Notes: a model not told the origin generated them from the sequence alone. Positions 1-10,890 are shown, counted from the first letter of the stretch. The stretch: 64,000 nucleotides of DNA from Euborellia annulipes (GCA_023213315.1 JAKCPI010001634.1:1-64000); one strand, 5' to 3'. Made by a program: numbers and translations.

Positions 1-1012
1 TTTTTTGTTATACAAATTTTGTAAAAATATATTTTGTAACGACTTTTAGCCCAATGATGGTAAGCCAAATAGGCAGAATAAAAAAAAAAAAAAAAAAAAA
101 ATAAACACACCCTTTTAACATCTGAAATCAGCGTTAATTCATTTCAACACTTCCTTGACTCTAATTGCTAATCGGTAATAAGCAAAAAACTTTAACACCA
201 ATTGTGGTCAACATCTAGTTAATAGTGTTAAAATATAAAGTCATGTCTAAGGTGTGTCCTTTAATTTAACGCCGTATATACTGCATCAAAATGGCGTCTT
301 TATCCAAATAGTGGAGGTTATGATTTTGACAGCTTTCAAGGATAAAAGCAATATGTTAACGTCGCTGTTAAACCTTGGTTTAGAGTATAGCATTTTTTTA
401 AAGCTGGTGTATCAGGCCTACTAGATTGAGAATAACAAATCAAGTTAATAATGTGCATGCGCGAGAAGTTATCGAAGGGTGTAAAAACACGAGCAAGCAA
501 GCAGAAAGCATAGCTATCTTCATATGGATCGTTAATAACTGGTGCTAAAAAGTAAAATGTTAAAACTTGGTTTAGAGTTTAACGCTGATGTTATTACTCA
601 ACTTTCTAACACTCAATTTATGATGTTAAATTTTAAAGTCTGTTTTTAGAGAATATGCAGTAAGAGTGTTTATATTTTATGAATTCAGATTTAAGATTAG
701 AATAAATATTTAAAAAATCTCTCATTGTTCTAAAACTTAAAAGTCGTATAAATGTCAAGATGAGTTTTCTTTTCTCCAAATCAGACTCTTTTTAGATTAA
801 GAAGCTGATTAGAAAATAAAGAAAGGGTAATATTTTTAATATTATTATTTACGGCCAAAATCCCATTTTTACTGACCTGAATAATTTGTGCAAAGATCTT
901 TGTTAATATTTTTCTCTGTCTCTCATTTTTTATCTCGCTAGATGGTTGCGCAGTCATCGATGCCTAGCTTTTGTTTATTGTTCAATCTCTTTTTGTTCCC
1001 TTCTTCTTCTAG
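1..1012 (+). other. End of the intron upstream of exon 3a
   Basis: AT-rich non-coding sequence ending in the pyrimidine-rich acceptor TTCCCTTCTTCTTCTAG. It holds A-homopolymers near 80 and two similar motifs (about 366-390 and 559-583) containing TTGGTTTAGAGT. No exon is recognised, so exons 1 and 2 of the receptor gene must lie before the window. Confidence 0.7.
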
Positions 1013-1057
1013 GACGAAAAGAACCAAATTCTGACAACAAACGCTTGGTTGAATTTG
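1013..1057 (+). CDS. nAChRalpha6: nAChR alpha6-like subunit, alternative exon 3a (partial gene)
   Basis: A 45-nt exon in phase 0/0 encoding DEKNQILTTNAWLNL, part of the early beta strands of the extracellular ligand-binding domain of a nicotinic acetylcholine receptor subunit (Cys-loop cation channel of neuronal plasma membrane). It is bounded by a TTCTTCTTCTAG acceptor and a GTAAGT donor. A second 45-nt exon of the same phase, encoding a similar peptide, starts 341 nt downstream. This matches the alternative exons 3a/3b known for insect alpha6 subunits. Either exon joins in frame to exon 4, which begins EWNDYNLRW. Insect alpha6 is the spinosyn-target subunit. Orthology here rests on about 190 residues and the exon layout. 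A related alpha5- or alpha7-type subunit is the main alternative. Confidence 0.88.
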
Positions 1058-1398
1058 GTAAGTCATGGTTTTCACTAAAACAAAAAAAAAAAAAAAAAAA
1101 TAACAACCAATAAACTAATTATAAATAAAATGATGTGATTAAATAAATAAATATATAAATAAACATAAATGATTGTGAATGGCTGCTGCTCGGGATGTCA
1201 TGTCATGTTGGACACATTCACTATCACACATTGAACAAAACACACACGGAACACACAGAAAAAGGCAGCCAAGCTCATTCGCGGGTTGCGGGTCGTTGGG
1301 GGCAATACTTTCCCGCCCCCAGGCCCCGCAAGGTGCATGCCGGTCTTGACCACTGACTAACAAACGATTGTTTCCCTTTTTGTTGTGTCTTGCTATAG
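1058..1398 (+). other. Intron between alternative exons 3a and 3b
   Basis: 341 nt from GTAAGT to TTGCTATAG. The first part has an A-tract and TAAA repeats. The second (about 1225-1360) is much richer in GC than its surroundings. A perfect stem, GGGGGC (1298-1303) with GCCCCC (1315-1320), encloses an 11-nt loop. Introns between mutually exclusive exons often carry splicing-control elements, so this is a candidate regulatory intron. The minus-strand open frame over it has no recognisable protein. Confidence 0.6.
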
Positions 1399-1443
1399 GA
1401 TGAGAAGAATCAACTCCTAATAACAAATATTTGGCTTACGTTG
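1399..1443 (+). CDS. nAChRalpha6: nAChR alpha6-like subunit, alternative exon 3b (partial gene)
   Basis: A 45-nt exon in phase 0/0 encoding DEKNQLLITNIWLTL, with a TTGCTATAG acceptor and a GTAAGT donor. Compared with 3a it keeps DEKNQ, L, TN, W and L, and differs at six of 15 positions (I/L, T/I, A/I, N/T and others). Including one exon gives a normal subunit. Including both would add 15 residues without a frameshift, so reading frame alone does not enforce exclusion. This exon pair is the strongest sign that the gene is the alpha6 orthologue rather than another alpha subunit. Confidence 0.88.
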
Positions 1444-1512
1444 GTAAGTGTTAATTGTTGCTAACTGATTAAGTACACACACGGCAGTTTTTTTTTATTT
1501 CATTTGTTGTAA

Positions 1513-1593
1513 TCTACTACTACTACTACTACTTCTATTACTACTACTACTACTACTATTTATTATTCTACTTACTACTACTATTACTAATTC
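1513..1593 (+). repeat. Imperfect (TAC)n microsatellite
   Basis: Runs of CTACTACTACTAC broken by TTCTATTA and TTTATTATT, about 70 nt downstream of the exon 3b donor. Confidence 0.85.
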
Positions 1594-1977
1594 ATTCTCT
1601 GTATTTATCTATTTTTCTATTTTTACTCACTTTTTGGAAGTAGCGTATGGTTTGAAAAGTATGTACCATTATTATTTTTATTTCTGGTCGGTCCTATTTT
1701 TTTTTATTTTGGTTTTATTGGTAGGCATCTCCCAAGGTTCTAGACAATGCTGCCTGAAATCTAAGAAAAATAAATTTAGATAGATCTTTTGAACAAGAAA
1801 TAGGCTCTCGTTAAAAAAAATTCAGTTTAGAATGCTTATATAAGTAAAAGTAGAGCTTAAAGAGTAAATAGAAAAATTTAATTTCTTCCTTCTAGGTGGA
1901 AGAATTTCAGAAAATAAAATTTAATAGTCAAAGTATAAGTTACAAGAATCGAGAAATAAAACCAACAAATCCAAACG

Positions 1978-2676
1978 CAAGGGAAGGCAGATCCAGAGAA
2001 TTTTTTTCGGGGGGGGGGAGTAATATGGTGTGACTGGTCGCACAGCACACAATTTTCTCTTACTCTCGGTAATTTAAAGTTACATTCTGTTTACCAGAAT
2101 ACAAATGGTATATATAGTCTACAAATCAAATTTTTTATATCAATTCTTAAATTGTTTGTAGATGATCAATTTAATTATAACGTCCGTCGGCCAAAAAATG
2201 AATACTTTTGCGTATTATCCGTTTATTTGTAAATATTTCGACCCCAGTGATATGGAATCATCTTCAGATGTTTTGCAAATCGTTACTTTCTCCCATCCAA
2301 TATGACAAAATAGCTGAGCATTCCATGAATGCAATTTTTATAATCAAAATATATAAGAGCCTAATAAAAATAAATAAAAAAATTGCATTCATGGAATGCT
2401 CAGCTATTTTGTCATATTGGATGGGAAAAGTTAACGATTTGCAAAACATCTGAAGATGATTCCATATCACTGGGGTCGAAATATTTACAAATAAACGGAT
2501 AATACGCAAAAGTATTTATTTTTTTGGCCGACCGACTTTATAATTAAATTGATTAATTTTTAAATTTTATATTAAAAATAACATTTAATTTCCAAAAAAA
2601 AATGTTTTTCTCAAATCTCAAGGGAGGGGGAGGGGGGTAATTACCTCCTTTGCTCCCCTCCCAGTATCCGCCCTTG
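1978..2676 (+). mobile_element. G-rich hAT-like MITE split by a foldback element
   Basis: The right end is TATCCGCCCTTG and the left end a degenerate CAAGGGAAGGCAGATCC. Internal landmarks GTGTGACTGGTCGCACAGCA and a G-run recur at 6887, 37384, 60434 and 62372. A 390-bp foldback interrupts it at 2164-2554. Its own target duplication is not clear. Confidence 0.7.
2164..2554. mobile_element. Foldback element, arms about 175 bp
   Basis: Near-perfect inverted arms (about 2164-2338 and 2378-2554) around a short AT loop. Outer arm landmark is GTCGGCCAAAAAA. Inner landmarks are GAAGATGATTCCATATCACT and GGTCGAAATATTT, the usual GAxGAxG...CGAAA core of this class. The two open frames of 81 codons are mirror images made by the arms. 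Confidence 0.85.
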
Positions 2677-2814
2677 CCCTGGCGTCCTTTTATTTGTCAA
2701 ATATTTCGATGCACTTAAATCAGATCGACCTGGTGGTTTTATTTCTCGATTAGGATTTTTTGCATTCCAAATCTCTTACAATTTTTAGTCAGGTTGAAGT
2801 GTGATGATGACAAT

Positions 2815-2925
2815 TTACTGACTCTTCTGGGTCAAGTCGAAGGTGTTATTCTGATTATCGTAATTCAGCGTCCATGGGAGTGACCAGCCAGGGTGTTTTC
2901 ACCACTCAAACAATTCGAGTCTGAT
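2815..2925 (-). other. Exon-like minus-strand segment with an internal stop
   Basis: On the minus strand, TTTATTTTTAG is followed by 37 codons ending in TAA. Codon 9 is TGA, so it is not an intact exon. The codons on both sides encode a mixed, protein-like composition (for example LPWTLNYDNQNNTF). No family is recognised. It may be a decayed exon, an old retrotransposon fragment or chance. Confidence 0.2.
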
Positions 2926-2999
2926 CTAAAAATAAAAGTATAAAAATCAGGATTAAAAATATGAAAACATTGAAAGCCGTACAAACAAAATCTTATAAA

Positions 3000-4585
3000 A
3001 TTACAAAATGTGAATATGATTCAGTCAGAGTTATATAAAATAATTTGCTATGGGAAAAAGCACATGAATCTTGGAAAAAGTAAAAAAAGTCATTATTTTA
3101 TATGTTTCAAAAAATATGAAAAATAGAGAGAAATAGATTATATGGATTTCTAAATAATTCATTATTCCTAACAAATATTTATTATTTGATATTGTAATTC
3201 ATCTTTAGTGATTGAAATGATTTTAATTGAAAGTACATATCTGTTAGTATAATTTAATGTCATGTATTAATTTAATATTAAATTTACTATGATAATGCGT
3301 GATGACATGAGGATCGTTCTTCCATTTAATTAATTAAAAGTTGTACGTTTGGTAAATATTTTGACGTCACTTTCAAATGTCAGAGACTAGTTGAAGGAAT
3401 TATTATATATAGCCTGTTTTGATAGAAATATTACATATCCGGATGATTTGATTATTATCCCCTTGTTTCTTGGTTTTTTCATGATTAAACGTTCAATTCA
3501 TAAGGCTTTGTATGAATATAAATTCCAGCGGAATTATAAATCCTATAGGGGAAAAAATTAAGATTCATTAACATTCCTGGCTTCTGATTCATATTGGGGG
3601 TTTCTTCTGGACGAGTTTTTTTTTATTATTTTTTTCGTTTAACAGTAATCTACTGCATCATTTTCTTGTGTCAGAAAGGCTTACTTTAGACATTTAATGT
3701 ATTTCTTGTTCTCATTTTTTCGTCATCATAATTTGTTGGTTTTGCGGTTGAGTTGTTTATTATGATGACAAACAAGAAAATGCGCGACCAGCAGCATATA
3801 TCATTTTCTGAGAGACAAGGATTTAAGTTGTCAACAGTGAAATTAGATCAATTTTTATTTTTTTTTATAAATATATAAAAATATGCTATATTAAAAATAT
3901 TATTATAGTAGTAAATTCTTGGTCTGGTAGAATTCAGAAATCAGCCGAAACAAAATGAAATATCTGAGATTATTTTTAATATAAGTAAATAAAAAATATG
4001 AATAATCATTTTAATAATTTTTTCTGACATGTTTTATTATGAGATATTTTTTTAAAGGATGGAATATTTATAAAAAACCGAAAAGAGTAAAAGTTATGTT
4101 ATAATTAAAGCCCGGATTCCGATGCAATTGCATATTCTAATTGCTAACATGCCCGTCCCGGGAAACCAATTTTCCGAATCATGCTCCCTTGGCACTAGGG
4201 TTCTTGGATATTTTTACATATTTGGTGAATATTGCATAAAGTTGCATATTTAAAACTTTTTACAATATTTCGACAAATGTTTTATTTTATTTTTTTTAAT
4301 TAACCTTAACAAAATTCCCGACGAAAGCACGCTGAGGAAAATTTTTTCTACAATAAGACCATTTGAGAAAATTAAATATGATTTGGTTGATAATTATTTA
4401 TACATAATCCTAGGGGTTTATACGTAGCTAATTGATTGGTTGACGTTTTAAGCCCAAATGGTCAAAAAAATTCATTTTTGGTCTGTTGAAAACAACTTGA
4501 ATAAAATTTATTATGAAACTATATGTAGATTTGTTAACGATCGGTAAAAATTTATTTCAACAGAGTCGATTGAAAATAAAATACT
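3000..4585. other. AT-rich intronic DNA, little structure
   Basis: Homopolymers and short AT repeats. No open frame, SINE head or inverted repeat longer than about 20 bp was recognised. Confidence 0.5.
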
Positions 4586-4868
4586 GAGAAACAGGATGAA
4601 TAAAGAAGAGCAGCTAGTATTTGTTTCATTTATTTAAGGCCCATTAAGCTGACGTTTCGGTCTCGGTCGAGACCATCCTCAGAGCTTATGGGCTGTCAAT
4701 ATGAGACAAATTTTAAAAAACTCAATTATATAATTAGTTTTTTCTCATATTGACAGCCCATAAGCTCTGAGGATGGTCTCGACCGAGACCGAAACGTCAG
4801 CTTAATGGGCCTTAAATAAATGAAACAAATACTAGCTGCTCTTCTTTATTCATCCTGTTTCTCAATAA
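4586..4868. mobile_element. Foldback element with GAAACGTC core
   Basis: Arms of about 120 bp (4586-4704, 4744-4868) and a 39-bp AT loop. The right arm reads GAGGATGGTCTCGACCGAGA then CCGAAACGTCAGCTTAATGG, followed by AAATAAATGAAACAAATAC. The innermost GGTCTCGACCGAGACC is itself palindromic. Confidence 0.9.
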
Positions 4869-5178
4869 TTTTATCCAGCTATAAATCTACCTTTCTCAAA
4901 TAAAATACTGTTGTTTATTTCTGATGCAACCTTTATGGTAAATGCCGGACATTCGTTAAAAATTTTTTACTTTAAAACACGTCAGTAGAAATCAGGATTT
5001 ACCGTTAATTGGAAGTCTTTTACCTGATATTTTTGACATATATATTGCATATTTTAATATTTTTACTTCATATTATATGGCATATTTAGGGGTTTTTACT
5101 TGATAAAAATCCAGGCTTTAGTTATAATTAAATATTTAAAGAGTTTGGGAAATAAAAGAAAGATAAATACTTAAACTA

Positions 5179-5409
5179 GGTTAGGTTAGGTTAGGTTGAA
5201 GTGGCCGTTCCCAGAGAGGGAACACACTTAGGCCAATTAGGCCCTTTGTGATACCACGGTGGGGCTATCCCCCTACCTACCCTAAGAGGAGACTTCGGCA
5301 GGATGGTTGAATTATTTGCGGCAAGCTGGATCCGAACCCGAGTCGTGTTGAGACTTCGGACTCCGTAATCCTAAGCTTAGCCGGCTAACGGCTTAGCCAT
5401 TGCCTCCTC
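5179..5409 (-). mobile_element. tRNA-derived SINE with (CCTAA)n tail
   Basis: Flanked by a perfect 13-bp duplication, AATACTTAAACTA (5166-5178 and 5410-5422). Read on the minus strand, it starts with a tRNA-like head: A-box region TGGCTAAGCCGTTAGCCGG and B box GGGTTCGGATCC. It ends in CCTAACCTAACCTAACCTA. The long target duplication is typical of LINE-mediated insertion. The tail is the arthropod telomere unit rather than poly(A). Confidence 0.85.
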
Positions 5410-5546
5410 AATACTTAAACTAAGTTATAGCTAAAATTTTCCTTGACAATGTACAGTAGTTCTCAGCAATTGAATTCTAGGACATTTAGAAATTAGATCC
5501 TCCGCATTGTATAATTGATCAAGCTTAGAGTTTCTTTTTTTACCTC

Positions 5547-5667
5547 TTAATTCGATTTCCTTTTGGGTGAGTCCGAGTTAGCCCCAAAGTTCACCTTCTG
5601 GCTCGGGCCATCTTCAATTTCCGTTTCTGTCTGTTGGACAACGAGTTTCGTCGGGAAGCTCACCTCC
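5547..5667 (-). CDS. Possible minus-strand terminal exon, unassigned
   Basis: On the minus strand a good acceptor (AACCTTTTTTTAG) precedes 121 nt. After one split-codon nucleotide these hold 39 sense codons and TAA. The peptide begins EVSFPTKLVVQQTETEIEDG and ends SDSPKRKSN, hydrophilic and acidic then basic. The other two frames are closed. Local GC is above the surrounding intron. TAA is followed within a few bases by AGAG|GTAAAA, a donor-like site, so it could be a stop-containing cassette. I do not recognise the protein. It could be the last exon of a gene on the opposite strand, a processed remnant or chance. Confidence 0.3.
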
Positions 5668-6667
5668 CTAAAAAAAGGTTAAATGATTGCATTTATCAAG
5701 AATCAAGCTTTATATATTTTATAGTTGTTATTTCATATGAAATGATTTAGTGCCTTTTGAAATGATTCATTTCAGTGATAAAAAAAAAAATTGAAAACTT
5801 TAATTAGATTTGAAGAAAAATATTAATAAAATGAGAGATCGTTATCAGTTGGGCTGGAAATCCTAAATCAAATCACAGAAAATATAAAATTTCAATGAAC
5901 AAGGAGAAAATATTGAAGGGCGGGATTTCGTAATAATTATAATAAATGAATCATCAAAAGACTGAAATTTATATCAGAATAAAAAATCAAACTTATTAAA
6001 GACAGACTTAACCTTTAAACATTATTTTTGACATTAAATTAGGCTAATTTATTAACATAATTTAATAGAAAGAAAAAAATTTGGTTGTACCTGGTAAAAT
6101 AGCGATGGTTGTTGTTTGTCGGAATAACAAAACGGAGTCAAGTATTATAATAGAATCCAAGTATTATAGAAACAGTGAAGAACAAATAATTGAGCAGCAA
6201 GTTGGTAGAATGTCTGAAATTAAATTAAAAGTGGTTTATTTATAGCAACATGATAGGACATAGAACAAAAGATGTTTGCTACACAACACAAAGAAAATGA
6301 ATGACATCATTTCATCAATCACAAGGATTTAGTTCATGAACGAATCGTTCATTCAGACCTTATGCACTCATTCGAAAAAAAAGAACGAGATTCTCTTAAA
6401 AGGAACCGTTCCCGTTTCAGTCAATTCTTTTTGATTAAAAAAACGCAGATTTTATCCATATAGGCTTAATAGGCCTAATAAATGAATTATAGCTTGAACA
6501 AATTGTTTTTTTTTTTTACTTTTTTTTTAATATAGGCTAAATACTTTAGCAAGCCTATACTTTTACAAGCCGTGACGTCAAAGGCCGTGACGCTACAAGC
6601 TCTTATTTTAAAAAACTCTTAAGGCGCAAATAGGAAAGAAAAAAAATTATTTTGTACTTAATTACAA

Positions 6668-6850
6668 TTATTTTCCTTTTATTGTCACTGGGCAGAGGTA
6701 GAGATTTCCGCTCTTTAACTAGGCGTCACAGGTTCACTTCCTGTCCCTAGAGATAATATTTTTCTATAGGCCTAATGGCTACCAATTAATTTAGAAAAAT
6801 AGGGACCTGGTCTAAATGGCTTCAAATGCCCAAAAATAATTTTTTTTAAT
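6668..6850 (+). mobile_element. tRNA-headed SINE (SINE-B group)
   Basis: B-box-like AGGTTCACTTCCTGTCCC, then a body and a tail GGTCTAAATGGCTTCAAATG followed by an A/T-rich end. Related copies are at 7150, 35878, 42555 (minus) and 58770. Confidence 0.6.
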
Positions 6851-6886
6851 CCTCTAGGCCCTAATTGTATTATATCAGTGGCAAAT

Positions 6887-7104
6887 CAAGAGAGGATCCA
6901 GAGGAGTTCTAACAGGAGGGAGGGGAGGGGGGTAATATGGTGTGACTGGTCGCACAGCACACAATTTATTCTTACATTCGGTAAAGTATTAATTTTTAAA
7001 ATTTTATATTAAAAATAAAATGTAATTCCCAATAAAAAAAGTATTTTTCTCAAATCTCGGGGGAGGGGTAATTACCCCCTTCACCCCCCTTGTATCCGCC
7101 CTTG
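6887..7104 (+). mobile_element. G-rich hAT-like MITE with target duplication
   Basis: 218 bp from CAAGAGAGGATCC to GTATCCGCCCTTG. Flanks are TGGCAAAT (6879-6886) and TGGCAAAA (7105-7112), an 8-bp duplication with one mismatch, as expected for hAT transposition. It contains GTGTGACTGGTCGCACAGCA. Confidence 0.85.
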
Positions 7105-7149
7105 TGGCAAAAATGGTTAGTGCTAACATTCTTTTTTAAATAAATAAAT

Positions 7150-7440
7150 AATAGCTCGTGAACCGTGGCTCAAAGAGAAGACATTAGTATAATTCTAAAA
7201 TTTATTAATTCAAATACCCGAAAAAAGTAAGGTTGTGGCGCCGGGAGTTGAACCACGGATCCACCAATTTGTACTCGGGGTGCCCTTCTTATTTTTGGAA
7301 TTATATAAATATCTCTCGCGGCTTACATACGCGATGTATATAATATCTTAAATATTAAATATGTAATTTTTTATTTATTAAGACATTAGCTTCTTGTGCC
7401 TAGGTCCCGGGTTCGCTTCCCGTCCCAAGCGAGAAAAATT
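7150..7440 (+). mobile_element. SINE-B copy interrupted by another SINE
   Basis: The head (AACCGTGGCTCAAAGAGAAG) and the rest (CTTCTTGTGCCTAGGTCCCG, B box GGGTTCGCTTCCCGTCCC) are separated by the insert at 7188-7379. Joining across one copy of AAGACATTAG gives a head like that at 58770. Confidence 0.75.
7188..7379 (-). mobile_element. Nested tRNA-like SINE with 10-bp duplication
   Basis: 192 bp flanked by AAGACATTAG (7178-7187 and 7380-7389). On the minus strand it has GGATCCGTGGTTCAACTCCC, a B-box match, near one end. It is younger than the SINE it splits. Confidence 0.7.
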
Positions 7441-8099
7441 TATATACAAATTAAAAAATAAATATGATTGTAGACCTATTGTTGGCCATATATTGTAATT
7501 ATAAGCAAATATTGAAGAATCACAAGGAAGTTTATTTTTTATTTGATTAAACATCCCCCGTTTAACGATGCCATCTTTAATTATGAAAGAGTCAATTTAT
7601 TTTTAATAAAAGCTGAGATATTTCAATGGCAATAAAGAAAGTTTATTTGTGAAATATTCAACTTCTTTGACCACGAAAAATAATTAAATCTAAAGAAAGA
7701 TACTCTCTTTGAACATTAAAAGAAAATTTAAAAGCAGACACTTTGAAGATAAATCTGATAGGAGAAAGAGAGAAATAGTGAGAAATCTTTCTCTTTCTAA
7801 TCTTGAGATAATAAGAAACAAAACTCTGACAAAAAAAAGATCAAAAGATTCCAATTTAATCATTTAAACTCTTTAATTTTTTTTTAAATAAAAGATACCG
7901 GTATATATTTTCAATATGTTATGAAATTTATTTACTAGGAAGGATTACATCACAAAAGTCAAATAAAATACATAATCAAAAGTGGAAAAAGGGCCAAAAT
8001 AATAACCGACTTCAATTATTTGAGAAAAAAAAGGAAAAATTTCATTAAAAAATTAAAATAAATTATAATCCAAATAAGGGATAGTGAATTTTGTTGATG

Positions 8100-8215
8100 T
8101 AGGTCTAGGGTGGACAGCACAACTATGCCCCGGAGAGGCTGGAGATCCTGGGTTCGATTCCCAGGGGCCAGAGGGCGTTTGGCCTCGCCAACAATAAACA
8201 CTCAAAGCTTTGTTA
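8100..8215 (+). mobile_element. tRNA-like SINE head
   Basis: Contains a strong B box with matching arms (TCCTGGGTTCGATTCCCAGG) in a 100-bp GC-richer block. No cloverleaf A-arm pairs properly, so this is a tRNA-derived repeat rather than a tRNA gene. Confidence 0.5.
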
Positions 8216-8303
8216 AGTCACTAACATTTTGATAAGAACACACTTTTATTTCTTTAAAAAAAAAAAAAAATTAAAGTTGCTGAGGGATTTTTCTGGATTT
8301 TAA

Positions 8304-8713
8304 GGTGCGCGTCTCGGGGTGCTAATTTTGGGAGATTCCAGCGGCCACAATTTTGAAGCTATCGACCTCAAATTTTTTTAAAATTAAAGCTATTTAAAAT
8401 ATCTACAACTTCTAGAAGCCCTTTTTTTGATTTTCGAAAAAATAAATTTTTTTTTTAGATTAATCGCATTAAATAAAAGATATTTTAAAAAAATCCGCTC
8501 TACATCTTATAGATAATTAAATTAGTAATCATTGTGTTAAAAAATAATTAATTTTTTACCCTTAATTAATTAGCTGGAATCTTTCAAATGAATAATAATC
8601 TTTAAAATGGAATAAATCCCTTGTATCCTTATGAGAAAAACTAACGCCATCTCTTGCCCCCTAGAGTAACTCAATACTGAATCGTGCGCTAACGGTTTTT
8701 CGAGACTCGCACC
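8304..8713 (+). mobile_element. TTAA MITE family A, copy 1
   Basis: 410 bp between TTAA sites (8300-8303, 8714-8717). Termini are GGTGCGCGTCTCGG and CGAGACTCGCACC. The subterminal right part is GC-richer (CTAACGCCATCTCTTGCC). Reverse-oriented copies lie at 10891 and 20014. The TTAA target suggests mobilisation by a piggyBac-type transposase. Confidence 0.9.
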
Positions 8714-8719
8714 TTAAAT

Positions 8720-10880
8720 CGAAAAATAAATTTTCTTCTGAATTTTAAATGGACAAAAAAAAAAATTATCAATTTTCCTTCTGGGTCATGAATCAATGAA
8801 TTTATTTATTTTTTTATTTCTCAGTTCATTGGAGGTTGAAAAATGAATATACGAAAAATTTATATTTTCTCATAAAATTTAATTAAAATATAAATCAAAA
8901 ATTATATTCAATTACAGTAGATATTTAAAAAAATCTAAAATAATCTCTTGCTTGCTTTTTTTTAAATGCTTTGTGTATTTCTTGTCAAGAGGAGTTGAGT
9001 GGTTTCAGCTGATAGGCGAGCGAATAATGAATAATTAAAAAAAAAAGGCAGATTTTCGGTGAATTTTAAGAGATTAAAAGGTTTTTACGCATATGACATC
9101 TCAGATACTAATGGTGGGAATGCTTTTTAAGCGGAGTTGACAAATTACTATCAACTTAGCCGAATGAAAATTTTTGAGCGGGGAGGGGGGGGGGGGGTTG
9201 TTGAATAAAAACAAAGCAACATCTCAAGTAAGTGAAAAATGGGAATTAATTGAGAAAGGCAAGCCAAGTGGGGCGTTAAGAGCTTCTAGGGCGATAATGA
9301 CGCAATCATTAGCGCCTCCTCTTTTGAAGAATTTGGGCGAAATTTATTGATATGAAAAATTTAATTTTTTTCTGATTGAAATTTATTATAAAAAAAAATC
9401 TATTTAACCCTTTGAAAATTATTAATTTTTGAAATTTCCAATATTCCCTAAAAGACGGTGAAAGAGAAAGAGCAAGATTAATCAATTTGTGAATGAAGAT
9501 AATTAACAATTAAATTCTATGTAAAATAATAATTTTATATGATAAGATACAAAAAGCAATCATTTAGCAAAGAAAAAGGAGAGAAGGCCTAATTGAATTT
9601 TCCCCATAAAAAATTTTAATTCATATTGATTCGAGAGGCGAATTTTATCTTCACTTCTTTAGAAGATTAGTTTAATATATTATAACAATAGAAAGAACTC
9701 TCTAATAATCGTTTTTATTTATTTATTTTTTTTTTAAATAGATGAGAAAGAGAATCAATAGAAATATTGATTTGAACTAATATAATTTTATCTTTTTTTG
9801 ACAGAGAGAGGGAGGTTTAATTTCGAATAAGAAATATGAACATTAAAAAAATTGGAAATTCTGTACCTAATCAAATCAGAGCAAAAAATATTTTAAAACT
9901 TTCCTATTTTGAATCAAACAATAATTATATGAATAAATACAAAAGAATTGAGCCTGTATTTGAATTGAAGAAATTTCAAGGGCTTTGTCAAGATGTAAAC
10001 AGTGAGATTAAATGGAAAGGGCTGGAAAAAGTTTCTTTCCTATATTTGTTTGCCTAATGCCCTCGTTTGGCCCTAAATTTAATTTGAAACCCTAAGTGTA
10101 CTTTTCTTAAACGAAGAAATATTGCCAAACTTGAAGCAAGCAAAGAGAGAGAGGGTGGAGGGGAGGGGGAGGGGGCATTAATCACGATGGTATTTTTGTT
10201 GTTCTAAGTTGGTTATTTATTTGTCAAGTAGGGTTATTGCTAAATGCGTTTCCAAATATGGGAATAATTCCAGGCACGTAGCCAACTCATCAGAGTAGAG
10301 CAGAGGGAACATTTCAAATACCAGATGATGAATCTTTCAAAGGGCTTTTGCTATTTATTGGCCGGAAGTTGGATTTCATACGCATTAGTGCCCTACGAGC
10401 AAGTTTTGTTTAAAATCTAGATGATAGTAAAATTTAAACTCCCTTTTTTGCAAAATACGTGTTTTTGTATTTTATTCAATTAACTTTGAAACCATTTTTG
10501 ATGTGGCTATGTAATTAATTCTCTAGCTGTCGGCGTTTCGGTCACTAATTGTTATAATTTTGCAAAAATAATATTTGCGAAACGTAATTTTCCATTAATT
10601 TTAAATTAAAAAAGTGGCATATTCAGTAAGCAATCATCTAACGTTCAAACCATCACAGCACTAAGGAGAAGTTAAAATTAAATTAGTTACATATTACTAA
10701 TTTCATGAAAAAGATATGCCACCTCTAGTTGAGGTTTGCTCCACCTGACAATGGAGGTTAAATATTATAACCATAGGTCCTATGGTTCTGAAATAGGTAG
10801 AGACCGAAACGTCGACTGTTAAAAAAGTTTTACATCGATCAGGATTTAAATCCAGATTACAAATTCAATTGTTAAATAAA
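8720..10880. other. AT-rich intronic DNA with a decayed foldback
   Basis: Mostly AT-rich, with G-runs at 9181 and 10160. At 10530 (GGCGTTTCGGTC) and 10800 (AGACCGAAACGTCGAC) two inverted cores of the foldback class remain with degenerate arms. The 73-codon open frame at 9836-10057 has AT-driven composition and no recognised domain. Confidence 0.5.
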
Positions 10881-10890
10881 AAGATATTAA

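Noticed and set aside
2208..2509. Paired 81-codon frames on both strands
   Set aside because: Both come from the two arms of one foldback element, so they mirror each other.
5179..5205. Internal telomere or chromosome end (TTAGG repeats)
   Set aside because: Only four units, lying inside a SINE bounded by a target duplication.
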